Source: a virus
Strand: one strand, 5' to 3'
Virus record (IMG/VR): IMGVR_UViG_3300025645_000439
Coordinates: 1 to 24,132 of that record
DNA: 24,132 nucleotides
Under the pieces are notes generated by a model. That model ran no database searches. It was not told the origin of the DNA and saw only the letters and a list, made by a program, of their open reading frames with translations. The position numbers and the translations under genes are program-made. This document shows, in pieces, positions 12,877-20,643 of this stretch; the stretch's first letter is position 1, and each line of letters starts with the position of its first letter.

Positions 12877-12907
12877 AAACCCCTTGCAAGTTGTAAGGGG
12901 TTTTTTT
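12877..12907 (+). terminator. Intrinsic terminator after the tail tube gene
   Basis: The stem AAACCCCTT (12877-12885) / AAGGGGTTT (12895-12903) has a 9-base loop and continues into a T-run to 12907. It is the second strong hairpin placed just after an abundant structural gene, while the downstream tail genes continue on the same strand without a clear new promoter. Confidence 0.85.
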
Positions 12908-12932
12908 AAAACAAATCAAACAAACAAAACAA

Positions 12933-13438
12933 ATGGAAAATCAAACAGAACAAAAAATTGTCAATGTTGAGGCATTGAAAAGAAAACACGGAACGGTTTA
13001 TTCGTTAACGATACCACGCAACGACGAATCAACAGAATTTGCGGTTGGGTACTTGCGCAAACCCGACCGTGCGACATTAAAGGTTGTCATTTCAAAGATT
13101 GACAACGACCCGGTTTCAGCAATGGAAATTTTATTGAATACGTGTTGGTTGGAGGGTGATGAAGATATAAAAACCGATGACGAATTGTTTTTTGGCGCAA
13201 TGGGGCAATTGCAACAAATGGTCACAATTAGAACCGGCGAATTAAAAAAAATTTAAGTGACAACCGAATCCGCCCCGGCGACGATTGGGACGAATTAAAA
13301 AAATACGATGCTTTAATCCGGTTTTATTTTCGAATGGAGCCGGATTTATTAACAGACGACGAATGGTCGGAACGGGTGAACGATTTGTTGTTTTGCCTCA
13401 AATTTCAAAGTGAAAAATTAAATCCTTTTAACGTGTAA
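12933..13438 (+). CDS. Tail assembly chaperone with probable -1 programmed frameshift
   Basis: The zero-frame product is 107 residues (12933-13256), containing EFAVGYLRKPDRATLKVVISKIDNDPVSAMEILLNTCWLEGD, typical of small tail assembly chaperones between the tube and tape measure. It ends ELKKI-stop at a run of eight A (13244-13251), read as TTA-AAA-AAA-ATT-TAA. This is an A-AAA-AAA slippery heptamer in the right phase, with a stop just after it. A -1 slip joins a further 62 codons ending at TAA 13436-13438 (NLSDNRIRPGDDWDELKKYDA ... RFYFRMEPDLLTDDEWSERV ... SEKLNPFNV), giving about 168 residues. The -1 extension has no good start of its own and fills the gap exactly to the tape measure gene. 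Both forms would coat the tape measure protein during tail assembly. Confidence 0.75.
13244..13251 (+). promoter_or_regulatory. Slippery sequence for -1 ribosomal frameshift
   Basis: Eight consecutive A bases, with zero-frame codons TTA AAA AAA ATT TAA. The heptamer A-AAA-AAA at 13244-13250 allows both tRNAs to re-pair after a -1 slip. The zero-frame stop follows one codon later. I saw no strong downstream hairpin, only a short CGCC-CC-GGCG palindrome near 13275. Confidence 0.6.
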
Positions 13439-13440
13439 AA

Positions 13441-15087
13441 ATGGCGGACAATACGGTCGAATACAAATTATTATTGAACAACAAACAATTCATTTCCGAA
13501 TTGTCGGAGGCGGTCAACAAAACCAAAGGATTGAAAAAAAACGTTGACCAAACGAAATCGTCATTTTCCGGTATTGGGTCATTGATTGGAGGGTTGGCAA
13601 TTGGCGGTTCAATCGCAATGATTGGAAAATCAATCTTTGATTTGGGTGTATCAATGGAACAAACCCGTGTTTCATTTGCCACGTTTACCGGTTCAGCCGA
13701 AAAGGGAAACCAGGTTTTAAAAGAATTAAACGAATTTGCCAACGTAACACCGTTTGACAACGCGCAAGTGATTGAGGCGTCGAAAACATTGTTGTCGTTT
13801 GGTGTCACCGCTGAGGAATTACAACCAACTTTAAAATTAATCGGTGATATTTCAGCCGGGACCGGAAAAGATTTGTCGGAAATGGGGCGAATTTTCGGTA
13901 AAATTAAAGGCAACGGGCGATTAATGGGCGAGGAATTAGGGCAATTAATTGACGGAGGGTTCAATCCGTTAAATGAAATTTCCAAACGTACCGGATTAAG
14001 CCAACAAGAATTGCGCAAGGAAATGGAAAAGGGCAATTTATCCTTTGAAATGGTTACGCAAGCATTCAAGGACGCCACATCGGAGGGCGGACAATTTGCT
14101 AATATGATGGACAAACAATCCAAAACGGTTGGCGGTCGAATTTCAACAATGGTTGGAAAATTTCAATCATTAGGAATCGGAATTGGCGAGGCGGTTTTGC
14201 CTAAATTGGGCGAAATTTTGGACGGTTTTATGAATGTATTTGAATGGACAATGACCAATTGGAGCAAAATAAAAAACGTTTTTATGCCATTGTTACCAAT
14301 TTTCAATATGTTAATTGATGATTTAAACCAAATGCGGGTTCAACTCGGGTTGATTGGAAGTGAAACAAAACAATTGGAGTCAATTTTTAATTTTTTAGGC
14401 AATACGTTAAAAATTTTAGCACCTATATTGAAATTCACAACCGGTTTGGCGTTATTTCCAATCCGTGCATTGGTTTATTTATTGACCGGTGCAATTAAAT
14501 TAATAAACGGTTTTACCGGCGCATTGATTGGCGGTTTCACGGCAATATGGAACGCCGGGAAATCAATGTTCGGAAATTTAGGCGATTTGATAATTGGCGT
14601 TTTAACACTTGACAAAGATAAGATAATGTCGGCGGTGAATGGTTTTACTACAATAGGAAAACAAATCGGTGTTGGGTTTTCAAATGGAGCGAAAGAGGGT
14701 GCGACCGGTTTGTTGGGAAAAGATTATTTTGCAAGCGACGGAATCGCGGGAACAACCGGAAAACGTGGGAAAGCTACCGGAACAACCGGACGTTTTGTTG
14801 AACGTAAAGACCGAACAACCGGCGGTTTAATGGATTTAGCAACCGACCCAACAAAACCAACAAAGCCAGGAGCAACAACCAAACCGGATTCAAAAATTGG
14901 GGGCGGTTTGTCGGAGGTCAAAGGAACAAAAGCGGTCAATTTAACAATCAATATTGGTTCATTAGTAGAACGATTTGACGTTACAACGGAAACAATTACC
15001 GGGGGCGCAAATTCAGTAAAAGACGAAATTGTCCGTGCATTATTGGGGGCGGTCAACGATGTCAACACAATTTCATTATCACAATAA
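13441..15087 (+). CDS. Tail tape measure protein
   Basis: 548 residues. Residues about 60-215 contain the tape-measure N-terminal domain pattern (SMEQTRVSFATFTGSAEKG, NEFANVTPFDNAQVIEASKTLLSFGV, GDISAGTGKDLSEMGRIFGKIKGNGRLMGEEL, LIDGGFNPL). Hydrophobic, glycine-rich stretches occur near 43-65 and 320-370 (ILAPILKFTTGLALFPIRALVYLLTGAIKLI), as expected for a protein that is ejected and may form a channel in the membrane. A Thr/Gly/Lys-rich linker (about 430-490) precedes a C-terminal strand/helix segment. At about 0.15 nm per residue the tail would be roughly 80 nm long, short for a myovirus. It starts 2 bp after the end of the frameshift extension. Confidence 0.92.
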   Translation: MADNTVEYKLLLNNKQFISELSEAVNKTKGLKKNVDQTKSSFSGIGSLIGGLAIGGSIAMIGKSIFDLGVSMEQTRVSFATFTGSAEKGNQVLKELNEFANVTPFDNAQVIEASKTLLSFGVTAEELQPTLKLIGDISAGTGKDLSEMGRIFGKIKGNGRLMGEELGQLIDGGFNPLNEISKRTGLSQQELRKEMEKGNLSFEMVTQAFKDATSEGGQFANMMDKQSKTVGGRISTMVGKFQSLGIGIGEAVLPKLGEILDGFMNVFEWTMTNWSKIKNVFMPLLPIFNMLIDDLNQMRVQLGLIGSETKQLESIFNFLGNTLKILAPILKFTTGLALFPIRALVYLLTGAIKLINGFTGALIGGFTAIWNAGKSMFGNLGDLIIGVLTLDKDKIMSAVNGFTTIGKQIGVGFSNGAKEGATGLLGKDYFASDGIAGTTGKRGKATGTTGRFVERKDRTTGGLMDLATDPTKPTKPGATTKPDSKIGGGLSEVKGTKAVNLTINIGSLVERFDVTTETITGGANSVKDEIVRALLGAVNDVNTISLSQ

Positions 15088-15093
15088 AAAAAA

Positions 15094-15705
15094 ATGGCTC
15101 AATCAAAATACAACCTATCGAATACAACGCCGAATTTTCAGAAACCCCGACCAATTTTTTTACCTATAAACGGAAAAGAAAACGACGATTGGGACGAAGT
15201 GAACGTTGGACAATTAGGAAACCCGGTTTATTCAAATTTAACATTTGACGCGAAAACGTATATCTACGGTGACAGAGAGGAAACTTTTTTGGAATTAGTC
15301 ATAAATTCGGTAATTATAAGCGTTTCCCAATCAAAAAACATCGTTAAAACGTCAATTCAAGGTCGTTCGGGGACGGTCAAAGAATACATTTGTGACGGCG
15401 ATTTTTCAATTTCTGTTGAGGGTCAAATAATAGACCCGGACGCGTTGGTTTATCCGGAAAAAAGGGTCAAAGATTTAATAAAATTGCTTAATATACCAAT
15501 GGAATTGGCGGTGACATCGGAATTTTTATTGCGTTTCGGCATTTTTAACGTTGTGGTAGATTCTTATTCATTCCCACAACAAAAGGGGTCGCGCAACGTT
15601 CAACCGTTCACGTTGTCGTTGTCAAGTGAAAAACCGTTGGAATTAGATTTGAAACCGTACGATTCGAGGCGTTCGTCAATCATTTTACCAAAATTTAGGG
15701 CGTGA
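15094..15705 (+). CDS. Tail/baseplate protein following tape measure (DUF6046-like)
   Basis: 203 residues. The middle has the recognisable run LELVINSVIISVSQSKNIVKTSIQGRSGTVKEYICDGDFSISVEGQI followed by YPEKRVKDLIKLL and a C-terminal FNVVVDSYSFPQQKGSRNVQPFTLSLSSE. I associate this with the DUF6046 proteins of Bacteroidota myophages. By position (after the tape measure and before the hub) it corresponds to Mu gpN, a baseplate hub or adaptor protein that closes the tube. The evidence is the pattern plus synteny. It is followed by an overlapping GTG start (GTGA at 15702-15705). Confidence 0.6.
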   Translation: MAQSKYNLSNTTPNFQKPRPIFLPINGKENDDWDEVNVGQLGNPVYSNLTFDAKTYIYGDREETFLELVINSVIISVSQSKNIVKTSIQGRSGTVKEYICDGDFSISVEGQIIDPDALVYPEKRVKDLIKLLNIPMELAVTSEFLLRFGIFNVVVDSYSFPQQKGSRNVQPFTLSLSSEKPLELDLKPYDSRRSSIILPKFRA

Positions 15706-16673
15706 AAAGGCTTAATTGTAGAATAGAGCGGTGGGACGCCAACGGCGATTTTATCGAGTGGGATTTTATCACGGAAATTGAAATCAATTCGAGTTGGGCG
15801 GAATTTACGGAAACGGCGAAATTGACATTTCCGAATAAAATTCAGTACAAAAATAAACCAATTGTAAATGGTGACGAATCAATTTTTAAGCGTGGCGATA
15901 ATATAGAAATATTTTTGGGTTACGACGACACAATCATTTCGGAATTTTCCGGATATATTACAAAAATAATTCCAGGCGTTCCAATTGTTTTGGAGTGCGA
16001 AAACGAGGCGTTTTTATTGAAACAAAAAACGATTAAAAAATTGTCGTTCAAATCGGTAACATTAAAGGAATTATTAACCGCCATTATTCCCGACGGAATA
16101 CCGGTTGTATCACCGGACGCAAAATTGGGTGCGTTTAGAATCACGAACGCAACGTCAATGCAAGTACTTGACGAACTTAAAAAAACATACGGATTCCCGG
16201 CATTTTTCAGAAACGGCACATTGTACGTTGGACAAACATACGTTGGAGCATTAAGGGAAACACACGTTGTTGAATTTGAAAACGATGTGATTTCGTCTGA
16301 TTTGGAATATAAAAGAAAAGAAGATTTGAAAATCAAAGTCAAAGCAATTTCGATGTTGGAGGACAACACAAAAATTGAAATTGAAACGGGCGACGACGAC
16401 GGCGAATTGCGAACGTTGACATTTTACAACATAACATCTGAAACGGAATTGGAAAAAATAGCATTGGCGGAATTAGACCGGTTAAAATTTGACGGTTATG
16501 CGGGGTCATTCGAAATGTTCGGTCAACCTACAATTCAGCACCAACACGTTGTTGAAATTATTGACGGAAAATTCCCGGAGCGTTCCGGCGAATACTTTGT
16601 CAAATCGCACGGTGTGACATTTGGACAATCCGGTTTTAGACGAAACATTGAATTAGGGACAAAAAGTTTATGA
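15702..16673 (+). CDS. Baseplate hub protein (gpD / Mu gpP-like)
   Basis: 323 residues with a GTG start at 15702, chosen because of the 4-bp overlap with the previous stop and because the first strand begins at once (KRLNCRIERWDANGDF). The N-terminus has the immunoglobulin-like hub pattern (INSSWAEFTETAKLTFPNKI ... FKRGDNIEIFLGYDD ... FSGYITKI). The middle has VLDELKKTYGFPAFFRNGTLYVG, and the C-terminus ends RSGEYFVKSHGVTFGQSGFRRNIELG. This is the layout of the gp27/gpD/Mu gpP hub proteins, which form a trimer under the tube and carry the spike encoded next. It overlaps the spike gene through ATGA. Confidence 0.75.
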   Translation: MKRLNCRIERWDANGDFIEWDFITEIEINSSWAEFTETAKLTFPNKIQYKNKPIVNGDESIFKRGDNIEIFLGYDDTIISEFSGYITKIIPGVPIVLECENEAFLLKQKTIKKLSFKSVTLKELLTAIIPDGIPVVSPDAKLGAFRITNATSMQVLDELKKTYGFPAFFRNGTLYVGQTYVGALRETHVVEFENDVISSDLEYKRKEDLKIKVKAISMLEDNTKIEIETGDDDGELRTLTFYNITSETELEKIALAELDRLKFDGYAGSFEMFGQPTIQHQHVVEIIDGKFPERSGEYFVKSHGVTFGQSGFRRNIELGTKSL

Positions 16674-17248
16674 GTACAATAAAACAATTAATTGAACAAT
16701 TGGTTTCGGGCGTCGTTAAAAACGAACAAATTTATTCGGTCGTTTGCAAGGTTGTAAGCGTGGACACGGCAACGCAAACGTGCGATTGCGAGCCAATCAA
16801 TGACGACGCCGACATTTTCGACGTACGGTTGAAAGCTAATTTGTCAAATGAAAACGGCGTTTTAAAAATACCGGTTGTAGGTTCAAACGTGATTGCAACA
16901 TTTTTGAACAAACAAATTGCGTTTGTTTCGGCATATTCAGACGTTGAAAAAATAGAAATCAAAATAAATGATATAAATTTGGTTGTTGACGACAACGGTT
17001 TTGTGTTTAACGACGGGAATTTGGACGGAATGGTCATTGTCGGGGAATTGATTAAAAAATTGAATAGTTTAGAAATGGCATTTAATCAATTGAACACAGA
17101 ATATAAAACACACGTTCACCCAATCGTTGGGGCGTTGCCTTTGTTACCGCCAACACTACCAACAAGCACGCCAACATTGAGTGCAACGACGCCGTTTTTG
17201 TCGCCAACGTTACAACCGGAAATTGAAAACAAAAAAGTGAAACATTAA
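16670..17248 (+). CDS. Baseplate assembly protein V / central spike
   Basis: 192 residues. The N-terminal OB-like domain (SVVCKVVSVDTATQTCDCEPINDDADIFDVRLKA ... GVLKIPVVGSNVIATFL) matches Mu gp45/P2 gpV-type spikes. The middle repeats short strands typical of a beta-helical needle (IEIKINDINLVVDDNGFVFND). A helix is followed by THVHPIVGALP, where H-x-H near residue 149 resembles the metal-binding motif of spike tips. A Pro/Thr-rich tail follows. The trimer would form the membrane-piercing tip below the hub. It overlaps the hub gene (ATGA) and the next gene (TAATG). Confidence 0.7.
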   Translation: MSTIKQLIEQLVSGVVKNEQIYSVVCKVVSVDTATQTCDCEPINDDADIFDVRLKANLSNENGVLKIPVVGSNVIATFLNKQIAFVSAYSDVEKIEIKINDINLVVDDNGFVFNDGNLDGMVIVGELIKKLNSLEMAFNQLNTEYKTHVHPIVGALPLLPPTLPTSTPTLSATTPFLSPTLQPEIENKKVKH

Positions 17249-17529
17249 TGAATGATATATTAGTTTTAAACGGTGAAATACAATTTTCCAATGGTGATTT
17301 CAAAATAAGTGATTCCGGCAACCAGGAAATCGACCATATATTGCAAGCGAATAAAGGCGTTTTTAAACAATCGCCATTGGTAGGTGTTGGAATGACCCAA
17401 TTTTTGAATGGTAACACGTCGCGAAATGAAATCAAAAAAGCAATTGACATTGGATTGCAATTTGACGGTTTTACAATTGAGGAAATCACATTTGACAACG
17501 GAATAATTGACGTAATAGCAACAAAATGA
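17248..17529 (+). CDS. Baseplate wedge protein, gpW/gp25-like
   Basis: 93 residues, within the size range of the gpW/gp25 family. The characteristic segment GDFKISDSGNQEIDHILQANKGVFKQSPLVGVGMTQFLNG is present, followed by RNEIKKAIDIGLQFDGFTIEEI. This corresponds to the conserved I-x-x-I-L-x-x-x-x-G-x-x-x-x-x-P-x-x-G-x-G core of wedge proteins that initiate sheath polymerisation at the baseplate. The sheath-initiator EPR-type motif of the T4 protein is not evident. It starts TAATG on the spike stop and ends in an ATGA overlap with the next gene. Confidence 0.7.
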   Translation: MNDILVLNGEIQFSNGDFKISDSGNQEIDHILQANKGVFKQSPLVGVGMTQFLNGNTSRNEIKKAIDIGLQFDGFTIEEITFDNGIIDVIATK

Positions 17530-17795
17530 AAATAGTAACAACGGAAAACCAAACAATTTTTGATATATTAATACAATATTATGGTTCAATTGAACCGTTA
17601 TTTGATTTTATGGAGGACAACAACATTGTTTCCGTAAACGAGAACGTCAACGCCGGTACAACATTTATAATTGACGAAAATTTGGTTGTTGACAATTCGG
17701 TTGTTGATTATTTAGTCAGTAAAAAAACAAGTGTTGCAACATCGGACGGTTCGGTAAATGGCGACTTTTCATTGGATTTTAACAACGATTTTTAA
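17526..17795 (+). CDS. LysM / tail protein X-like protein
   Basis: 89 residues. The first 60 residues follow the LysM/tail protein X pattern: a leading strand KIVTTENQTIFDIL, then YYGSIEPLFDFMEDN, then a turn and strand AGTTFIIDENLVV. Tail protein X-like proteins sit at the tube-baseplate junction, and LysM modules can bind peptidoglycan. The tail (SVATSDGSVNGDFSLDFNNDF) is low-complexity and acidic. It is coupled to the wedge gene by ATGA and lies 9 bp before the fibre genes. Confidence 0.55.
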   Translation: MKIVTTENQTIFDILIQYYGSIEPLFDFMEDNNIVSVNENVNAGTTFIIDENLVVDNSVVDYLVSKKTSVATSDGSVNGDFSLDFNNDF

Positions 17796-17804
17796 ATTAA
17801 TTAA

Positions 17805-18905
17805 ATGGCACAAAAAACAAAGGCGCAATTATTAGCCGACATAAATTCATTTATAACAACCAACGGAAACAAAGAAATAACCGGTGCAATTTTAAATCAA
17901 TTATTAATTGATTTGAATGATTCATTAGCGAATTTGTCAACCGATTCGGAATTGATAGGTTTAAACGAATTTGACGTTGCCCGAACTTACGCGTTGGGCG
18001 ATTGTATGGTTTACCAAAATGAAATCTACCAATCCGGCGAAATCGTTTCGCCTGGAGTATTAGACTTGGCGCAATGGGTTAAACTTACAACATTAAGCGA
18101 CCCGGCGACGGATTACGATTTTGTACCTTACGAGAATGCAACAACGTACAACATTGACGACCGGGTTGAATTTGCCGGGAAACTATTTAAGTGCGATATA
18201 AACGGAACGGTTGGAATTTTTCCCGACGACATTTCAGCAAATTGGACGGAAATTTCAGCGGGTACGGGTTTATTTGGTTTAAATTATACAACCGAAACAC
18301 TTTATAAATTGGGCGATGTTGTAACTTATACCGATAATAAATTATATATTAAAACGGCATTAACAACACCGTTTTATTCAACGGATTTTGCAACGGAATT
18401 GTCCGGGTTGGAGTGGGTTTTATTTCACCAATTAAACAAAACGGACGTTGGATTGTCGAATGTTGACAACACATCGGATTTGAACAAACCAATTTCAACG
18501 TTGACACAAACGGCGTTGGATTCTAAGGTCGAATTTTGGAATCAAAGCGTAACTACTACCAACGCAACATTGACGACCGCCACGGGGTCGAAAACAACCG
18601 CAACAAATACAAATTATGATTTTGTTTCAAAAATTGTTGGACGTCAAACGGTTGTTGGAGCGGACGGGGTTGTTGGGAATGTTTATTCTTATGAAGTTGC
18701 CGGAGCGGTTCAAAATATAGCCGGAACAACTACGTTGTCAAACATAACCGGTACAAATATAATTGAGGGGTTTGCATTGCCAATTGATACCACAACCGGA
18801 CACGCGGTTACCGTTTCAATTTCGGGTCAAAATGTAGATTTCGGACTAAAAGGATTGAGCGGAACAATTGTTTGGACAATAAAAACTATATTTACGGAAA
18901 TCTAA
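17805..18905 (+). CDS. Tail fibre protein with three CBM-like repeats and a collar motif
   Basis: 366 residues. After an N-terminal helix (1-45) come three repeats resembling chitin-binding/CBM5/12 modules (Y-x-x-G/D-D-x-V-x-Y/F ... Y/F-x ... W): about residues 58-92 (TYALGDCMVYQNEIYQ ... W91), 110-149 (TYNIDDRVEFAGKLFK ... W147) and 162-206 (TLYKLGDVVTYTDNKLYIK ... W204). Then NKTDVGLSNVDNTSDLNKPIS (211-231) is the stalk or collar motif found in many tail fibres. The C-terminal 115 residues are Thr/Gly-rich strands, likely the trimeric tip. It probably contributes to host surface binding. No chaperone is obvious. Confidence 0.65.
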   Translation: MAQKTKAQLLADINSFITTNGNKEITGAILNQLLIDLNDSLANLSTDSELIGLNEFDVARTYALGDCMVYQNEIYQSGEIVSPGVLDLAQWVKLTTLSDPATDYDFVPYENATTYNIDDRVEFAGKLFKCDINGTVGIFPDDISANWTEISAGTGLFGLNYTTETLYKLGDVVTYTDNKLYIKTALTTPFYSTDFATELSGLEWVLFHQLNKTDVGLSNVDNTSDLNKPISTLTQTALDSKVEFWNQSVTTTNATLTTATGSKTTATNTNYDFVSKIVGRQTVVGADGVVGNVYSYEVAGAVQNIAGTTTLSNITGTNIIEGFALPIDTTTGHAVTVSISGQNVDFGLKGLSGTIVWTIKTIFTEI

Positions 18906-18915
18906 AACAAATAAA

Positions 18916-19149
18916 ATGCACGAACAAAAACACCTTGACGACCGGATTTATTACGAATTACCAATTGCGCACCCGTCATTTGAGGCAATTCGAAAAAGTT
19001 GTGTAAATGTAGGACACGAAACAATTGACGATTATAGAAAGTCAAACGACGGATTGTTGGTTGTTGTTGCGTCGTACGTTCAAATTCACGGGTTGACGGT
19101 GTTTAACCCGGAAAATGAAAATTGGGTTCAACTTGACGAATTGTTTTAA
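18916..19149 (+). CDS. Small hypothetical protein between fibre genes
   Basis: 77 residues, mixed alpha/beta with several histidines and aromatic residues (MHEQKHLDDRIYYELPIAHPSFEAIRKSC, later GLTVFNPENENWVQLDELF). There is no membrane segment. The stop overlaps the ATG of the LamG-like gene (TAATG), so the two are translationally linked. It could be a fibre-assembly factor or a small virion protein; I do not recognise a family. Confidence 0.55.
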   Translation: MHEQKHLDDRIYYELPIAHPSFEAIRKSCVNVGHETIDDYRKSNDGLLVVVASYVQIHGLTVFNPENENWVQLDELF

Positions 19150-20642
19150 TGGCAAACGGTTTAATTATACAATCGCAACCGGGCGACACAATCATTTCAA
19201 CGAGTTTTAACGGTGTAAATGAGTATATTTCAATGGGTGATACTTTAGGTTTTGAACGAACAAACCCTTTTAGTATTAGTATGTGGGTATATCCAAATGA
19301 TATTACAACTTCGCAGGGGTTGGTAACTAAACAAATACAGGGCTCTATATTTAGAGGGTATCAATTAAACATAATTTCTAACGGCAAGTTATATTTTGCT
19401 TTAATAAATACCGTTTCCACGAATAGTGCAGTAGTAACTACTTTGAATGGGGCATTATCTTTATCAAATTGGCAACATATAGTATTAACATATAATGGAA
19501 GTTCAAACACAACTGGAATAAATTTTTATGTGAACGGAGTTTTAAAAACAAAAGATACACCTTCTTTTAATAATTTATCAGGAACTATTATAAATAGCGT
19601 TGATTTTCAAATAAGTGCAAGAAATGGGGGTAATATACCTTTCAATGGTAAAATAGACAAACCAATAATTTATAATACTGAATTAACCGCTGGACAAGTC
19701 ACAACCGCATACAATTTTGGTCGTAAAACCGGAATAATTCCCGGGTTACCAACCCCCGTTTCACAATGGGAATTGGACACGTTAAACCCGGTTGACGTTG
19801 TAGGAACAAATAATGGAACATCCTTTTTTATGGATTCAAACAATTTGATTGTCGAAAGTTCGGGCGAACCGGAGGACATACCAAACAACAATGGTTTAGT
19901 TGTTAGTAGTCAAGTTTCTAATACAATAATATCAACGAGTTTTAACGGTGTGAATGAGTATATTTCAGTTCCACATAATGCAAGTTTGTCTTTTGAAAGA
20001 ACGGATAGTTTTAGTATTAATTTTAATTTTTATAGCAATGATAATACCTCATTTAATATAATTATAGCAAAAATGCTGGATTCGTCACCATATAAAGGAT
20101 ATGCGATTTCTAAAACGGAATCAAACAAAATAAGGTTATCACTATCAAATACCGCTATGTTAAACGATTTAGTAGTGGATACGGTTGACACTATACCTTT
20201 CCAACAATGGATAATGATAACTGTTACCTATAATGGCACTAGTGTAGCTGGGGGGGTTAATATATTTTTCAACACAGTAAACAAAACGATTACTCCTATA
20301 AGAAGTAATTTAACCGCTTCAATATCAAATATTAGTCCGTTGTGGATAGGGGCGAGGTATGTCAGTAATACAACAAATGGGTATATAGATAAGGTTATCA
20401 TATACAATGATGTTATTACAAGTGGAGAAGTAACAACTATTTACAATTACGGTCGTAAAGCGGGGTTAATTGGAATAGGTGGAGAAGTATCACAATGGGA
20501 GTTAGACGCAACAAACCCGGTTGACGTGGTCGGCTCAAATAATGGAACATCGTTTTTTATGGACGCAAGTAATATCATTGTCGAATCCGCGGGTCAAGGC
20601 GACATTCAAAACAACAACGGAATAATAATTTCAGAACAATAA
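19149..20642 (+). CDS. Tandem LamG/concanavalin-like adhesion protein
   Basis: 497 residues made of two copies of one module, offset by about 244 residues. Each module begins T-I-I-S-T-S-F-N-G-V-N-E-Y-I-S (residues 14-28 and 259-273) and continues with a LamG-like jelly-roll core (FERTNPFSISMWVYP ... SNWQHIVLTYNGS ... NFYVNGVLK ... FNGKIDKPIIYNTELTAGQV; second copy FQQWIMITVTYNGTS ... NGYIDKVIIYND). It ends with VSQWELD-x-x-NPVDVVG-x-NNGTSFFMD (from V204 and V447). The last ten residues (NNNGIIISEQ) repeat the start of a module, as if a third copy had been cut off. LamG/ConA folds bind carbohydrates, so receptor binding is likely. The cores use different codons from the rest of the window (many AAT, AGT, ACT, TTA). 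Confidence 0.75.
   Translation: MANGLIIQSQPGDTIISTSFNGVNEYISMGDTLGFERTNPFSISMWVYPNDITTSQGLVTKQIQGSIFRGYQLNIISNGKLYFALINTVSTNSAVVTTLNGALSLSNWQHIVLTYNGSSNTTGINFYVNGVLKTKDTPSFNNLSGTIINSVDFQISARNGGNIPFNGKIDKPIIYNTELTAGQVTTAYNFGRKTGIIPGLPTPVSQWELDTLNPVDVVGTNNGTSFFMDSNNLIVESSGEPEDIPNNNGLVVSSQVSNTIISTSFNGVNEYISVPHNASLSFERTDSFSINFNFYSNDNTSFNIIIAKMLDSSPYKGYAISKTESNKIRLSLSNTAMLNDLVVDTVDTIPFQQWIMITVTYNGTSVAGGVNIFFNTVNKTITPIRSNLTASISNISPLWIGARYVSNTTNGYIDKVIIYNDVITSGEVTTIYNYGRKAGLIGIGGEVSQWELDATNPVDVVGSNNGTSFFMDASNIIVESAGQGDIQNNNGIIISEQ
19197..19232 (+). repeat. Direct repeat copy 1 (module start of LamG gene)
   Basis: 36 bp identical, except for one base, to 19932-19967 (TCAACGAGTTTTAACGGTGT...TATTTCA). 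It encodes STSFNGVNEYIS. The surrounding core DNA is much more diverged, so the repeat may serve as a recombination point. Confidence 0.85.
19932..19967 (+). repeat. Direct repeat copy 2 (module start of LamG gene)
   Basis: Second copy of the 36-bp repeat, 735 bp after the first, with a single A/G difference at the third base of a valine codon. Confidence 0.85.
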
Positions 20643-20643
20643 A

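Noticed and set aside
12908-12932. CAAA-rich tract before the chaperone gene as a tandem repeat
   Set aside because: It is short and imperfect and resembles the A-rich leaders before many starts in the window, so it is more likely translation context than a repeat element.
13428-14123. 231-codon minus-strand open frame under the tape measure gene
   Set aside because: It is a shadow of the tape measure codon pattern with low-complexity Pro/Ser/Asn composition and no recognisable motif.
19149-20642. Diversity-generating retroelement as explanation for the repeated LamG modules
   Set aside because: No reverse transcriptase, template repeat or adenine-directed variation pattern is visible. The core differences are broad and include length changes, so module swapping is simpler.
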